In this document: one piece after another, positions 61,773 to 64,000 of the stretch
Layout of the letters: each line of letters opens with the position of its first letter
How positions within the stretch are numbered: the stretch's first letter is position 1
DNA from: Dehalobacter sp.
Lineage (GTDB): Bacteria > Bacillota > Desulfitobacteriia > Desulfitobacteriales > Syntrophobotulaceae
Direction of reading: 5' to 3'
NCBI GenBank assembly: GCA_023667845.1
Contig: JAMPIU010000143.1
Location: forward strand, 1 to 64,000
DNA: 64,000 bases
Made by a program: the position numbers and the translations under genes
Notes under the pieces: generated by a model
Database searches by the model: none
The model's input: only the letters and a program-made list of their open reading frames with translations
Told to the model about the DNA's origin: nothing

Positions 61773-64000
61773 ATGAAGAAAAAAATGCTAATCGCGCTTT
61801 CTCTGATTTTATTGCTGATAGGCAATTCTTTACCTGCAAAAGCCGTAGAGCAGGTGAATAAGGTTACATATAGTAAAAAATACTACTTACAAGAAAGTCA
61901 TAAGAAAATTAGTTCCGATCTCTTAAAATTGATTGATGAGCAATACCGGACTAATAAAGAAACGAAGGAGCAAGTAAAGTCATCCATAAAAAATATGAAA
62001 GCACTGATTAAAGCCGAAGATTCGTCTTCATATGGACTGAATAAATCGAATGATGACTTAGTTTACGTTTATATTCGTGTTAATGATAATGAATCTACCC
62101 ATATTATTGATAACTACGCCAATAAAGTAAAGAATAGAGACGAGAAAAATCATGTTATTACAGCATGGGTGGAAGTAAATAAAATCAACGTTATTGCCTC
62201 TTTAGAAGGAGTAAGATCTGTTAATACTGTTCTTCCTCCTCAAGTCAATGTGGGGTCTGTGACAAGCCAAGGGGACGCTCTTCAAAATGTAGATAGTTTT
62301 CGAAATCTTTCGGGTATAGATGGGACAGGTGTAAAAATTGGAATTATCTCTGATGGGGTGGATAACCTGGCAAGTGCTCAAGCGACCGGTGACTTGCCGG
62401 GAGACGTTGTCACACTCAGTAACACTGTCGGCGGCGACGAGGGAACAGCCATGTTGGAAATCGTTCATGATTTAGCTCCCGGTGCACAACTATATTTTCA
62501 TGATTGTGGTGATAATGAATTAGCATTTAATGATGCGGTTGATGCATTGGTCAATGCGGGTTGCCAAGTAATTTGTGATGATATTGGCTGGATCACTCAG
62601 CCGTTCTTTGAGGATGGCATTATAGCCAGTCATATCAGCAGTGTAATTGACAGCAATAATATTGTTTATGTTTCATCAGCTGGGAATGAAGCACAAAACC
62701 ATTATCAGGGGACTTTTCGGGCTGATAATACGGGGTACTACTTTCACGATTTTGATCCTTCTTCAGCAGGTTATTCTCCTTTACTTGTATATATTCCATA
62801 TGGAGAAACAGTAAGAGTAGTCTTGGAATGGAACGATCGATGGGGAGCTTCAAGTAATGATTATGATTTAATTTTAGCCGATTTAGATGGCCCCCCCCTT
62901 GTATCTTCAATCGAGGAACAAAATGGTGATGGCTACCCGGTAGAACTTGTATATTGGACCAATACTGATGCCTCAGGTTATTACCAGATCGTAGTTCCTA
63001 AATATGCAGGTGTAGCCAAAACCCTTGAACTATATGTTTATGGGGGCTATATTGCAGATGGCTATTATACATCCTCTGATTCAATATTTGGGCATGCGGC
63101 AGTACCTAAGGTAATTGCCGTAGGTGCTGCAAACGCAGATTCTCCTAACAAAATTGCATACTATTCATCACAAGGACCAGTAACTATTTCCTATCCATCA
63201 GCAGTCAAAAGAAATAAACCTGACATTATCGGAATAGACGGCGTCAGTGTTACGGGGGCGGGTAGCTTCTCTAATCCATTTTATGGTACGAGTGCTGCAG
63301 CACCAGACGTTGCCGCGATAGCAGGGCTGCTATGGGCGCAAAACCCGTCTAAAAGCGCCAGCGATATTAGAACAATAATTACCAGGGGCGGGGTAGACCT
63401 TGGAACTACCGGCTATGATACGATATATGGGTATGGCTTGCTGAATATGATATTAGCAGCTTCTCCATGTATACCAGTGGGTCTAGCTGCAGCGCCGAGC
63501 GATAAAAGTGCGATAATAAGCTGGACAGCAAATGCGGAGAGTGATATAGCCGGATACCAACTGGAGTATAAGACAACAGCGGCGACCAACTGGACCGTCA
63601 AAACACTCGCAGGTACAGTAACAAGTACGACCGTAGGCAGTTTGAGCAATGGAGGAACCTATCAGTTCCGACTAAAGGCCAAGGATAGTGCCGGTAACTT
63701 TTCAGGGTATACAGACATCGTCACCTGTATCCCGGTGGATAATGTAGCACCGGGCGTTCCAACAAACTTTAGAATGACCTCGGTCAATGACAGCCGGATT
63801 GTGCTGGCTTGGACAGCGCCGACAGCAACGGATCTATCGGGATACCGAATCGCTTATCAAAAAGCCGGAGATACAGAATGGACCGAAACAGGAACAATAG
63901 CGAAAATTGTAACGTATACATTGATGGGACTGGAAAACGATATCAACTACAAACTAAAAATACAATCCAGGGATAGTGCAGGGAATTGGTCGGCATACAG
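61773..64000 (+). CDS. Secreted subtilisin-like (S8) peptidase with Fn3 domains, cut by window end
   Basis: 742 codons, open at the right edge. Signal peptide (1-25, LPAKA), a helical propeptide-like part (about 30-165), and a peptidase domain with D194/D197 (GIISDGVDN), oxyanion N305 (SSAGNE) and serine S507 (GTSAAAPDVAAIAGLL). At the usual HGT histidine position the sequence is DEGTAMLEIVHDLAPGA, with E223 instead of histidine. A beta-sandwich PPC-like insertion (about 315-425) splits the domain. Two fibronectin type III domains follow (about 568-657 and 660 to the end). GGGGAG before the ATG. Confidence 0.82.
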   Translation, partial: MKKKMLIALSLILLLIGNSLPAKAVEQVNKVTYSKKYYLQESHKKISSDLLKLIDEQYRTNKETKEQVKSSIKNMKALIKAEDSSSYGLNKSNDDLVYVYIRVNDNESTHIIDNYANKVKNRDEKNHVITAWVEVNKINVIASLEGVRSVNTVLPPQVNVGSVTSQGDALQNVDSFRNLSGIDGTGVKIGIISDGVDNLASAQATGDLPGDVVTLSNTVGGDEGTAMLEIVHDLAPGAQLYFHDCGDNELAFNDAVDALVNAGCQVICDDIGWITQPFFEDGIIASHISSVIDSNNIVYVSSAGNEAQNHYQGTFRADNTGYYFHDFDPSSAGYSPLLVYIPYGETVRVVLEWNDRWGASSNDYDLILADLDGPPLVSSIEEQNGDGYPVELVYWTNTDASGYYQIVVPKYAGVAKTLELYVYGGYIADGYYTSSDSIFGHAAVPKVIAVGAANADSPNKIAYYSSQGPVTISYPSAVKRNKPDIIGIDGVSVTGAGSFSNPFYGTSAAAPDVAAIAGLLWAQNPSKSASDIRTIITRGGVDLGTTGYDTIYGYGLLNMILAASPCIPVGLAAAPSDKSAIISWTANAESDIAGYQLEYKTTAATNWTVKTLAGTVTSTTVGSLSNGGTYQFRLKAKDSAGNFSGYTDIVTCIPVDNVAPGVPTNFRMTSVNDSRIVLAWTAPTATDLSGYRIAYQKAGDTEWTETGTIAKIVTYTLMGLENDINYKLKIQSRDSAGNWSAY

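Overview
The window looks like a piece of chromosome from a low-to-mid GC, anaerobic, spore-forming-type Firmicute of the Peptococcaceae/Desulfitobacteriaceae kind (Dehalobacter, Desulfitobacterium, Desulfosporosinus). This is inferred from the gene set: many cell-wall-binding-repeat-2 (CWB2) proteins, a MarR(FabT)-fabH-acpP-fabK-fabD-fabG-fabF-accB-fabZ-accC-accD-accA operon, a DUF1540 protein, a CtsR-type box, SdpR/SdpI, and strong AGGAGG ribosome binding sites. No rRNA, tRNA, phage, insertion sequence or CRISPR array was seen.

Layout. 0.1-5 kb: an HD-GYP response regulator, a PAS histidine kinase, a hotdog thioesterase, a DUF1540 protein, a membrane protein and a double-LysM protein. 4.9-16.5 kb: a complete type II fatty acid synthesis operon behind a FabT-like repressor with a visible operator, then biotin ligase and the biotin transporter BioY, which supply the cofactor of the AccB made in the same operon. 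16.5-26.9 kb: mixed housekeeping genes (CapA-like protein, citrate synthase, UgtP-like glycosyltransferase, Hsp20, ClpP with a CtsR box, GalU, SdpRI) and two membrane-anchored unknowns. 27-30.7 kb: two tandem lytic-transglycosylase/CWB2 proteins. 30.8-48.6 kb: a surface polysaccharide locus with a 4,6-dehydratase, a WbpA-WbpB-WbpD-WbpE set for a diacetamido-uronic acid, a second aminotransferase, three glycosyltransferases, a Wzx flippase, two Wzy/ligase-type proteins and an initiating phosphosugar transferase. 48.7-55.6 kb: a GH18 protein, a CWB2-GH18 protein, a broken CWB2 remnant, and an S-layer-like CWB2 protein with a long structured 5' leader. 55.8-61.5 kb: two short TolC-like proteins, a MacA-like adaptor and MacB-like ATPase and permease, followed by a secreted subtilisin-like protease that runs off the window.

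The most unusual signal lies between the genes. Five intergenic elements of 103-108 bp (19.8, 37.9, 44.8, 45.1 and 49.8 kb) share a conserved core but have terminal inverted repeats that differ between copies while staying self-complementary inside each copy, with G-T (wobble) changes. This is compensatory variation expected of a folded element. Related shorter repeats (22.8, 28.9, 36.6, 44.96 kb) share the apical hairpin. Nearly all these hairpins keep a six-base loop of form ANGGAN closed by C-G, which matches the known CsrA/RsmE recognition hairpin. The function is unknown and the CsrA link is only a hypothesis.

Coordinates of starts were moved from the longest frame where a ribosome binding site or family length favoured an internal start. 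Functional names rest on motif recognition by eye; no database search was run.
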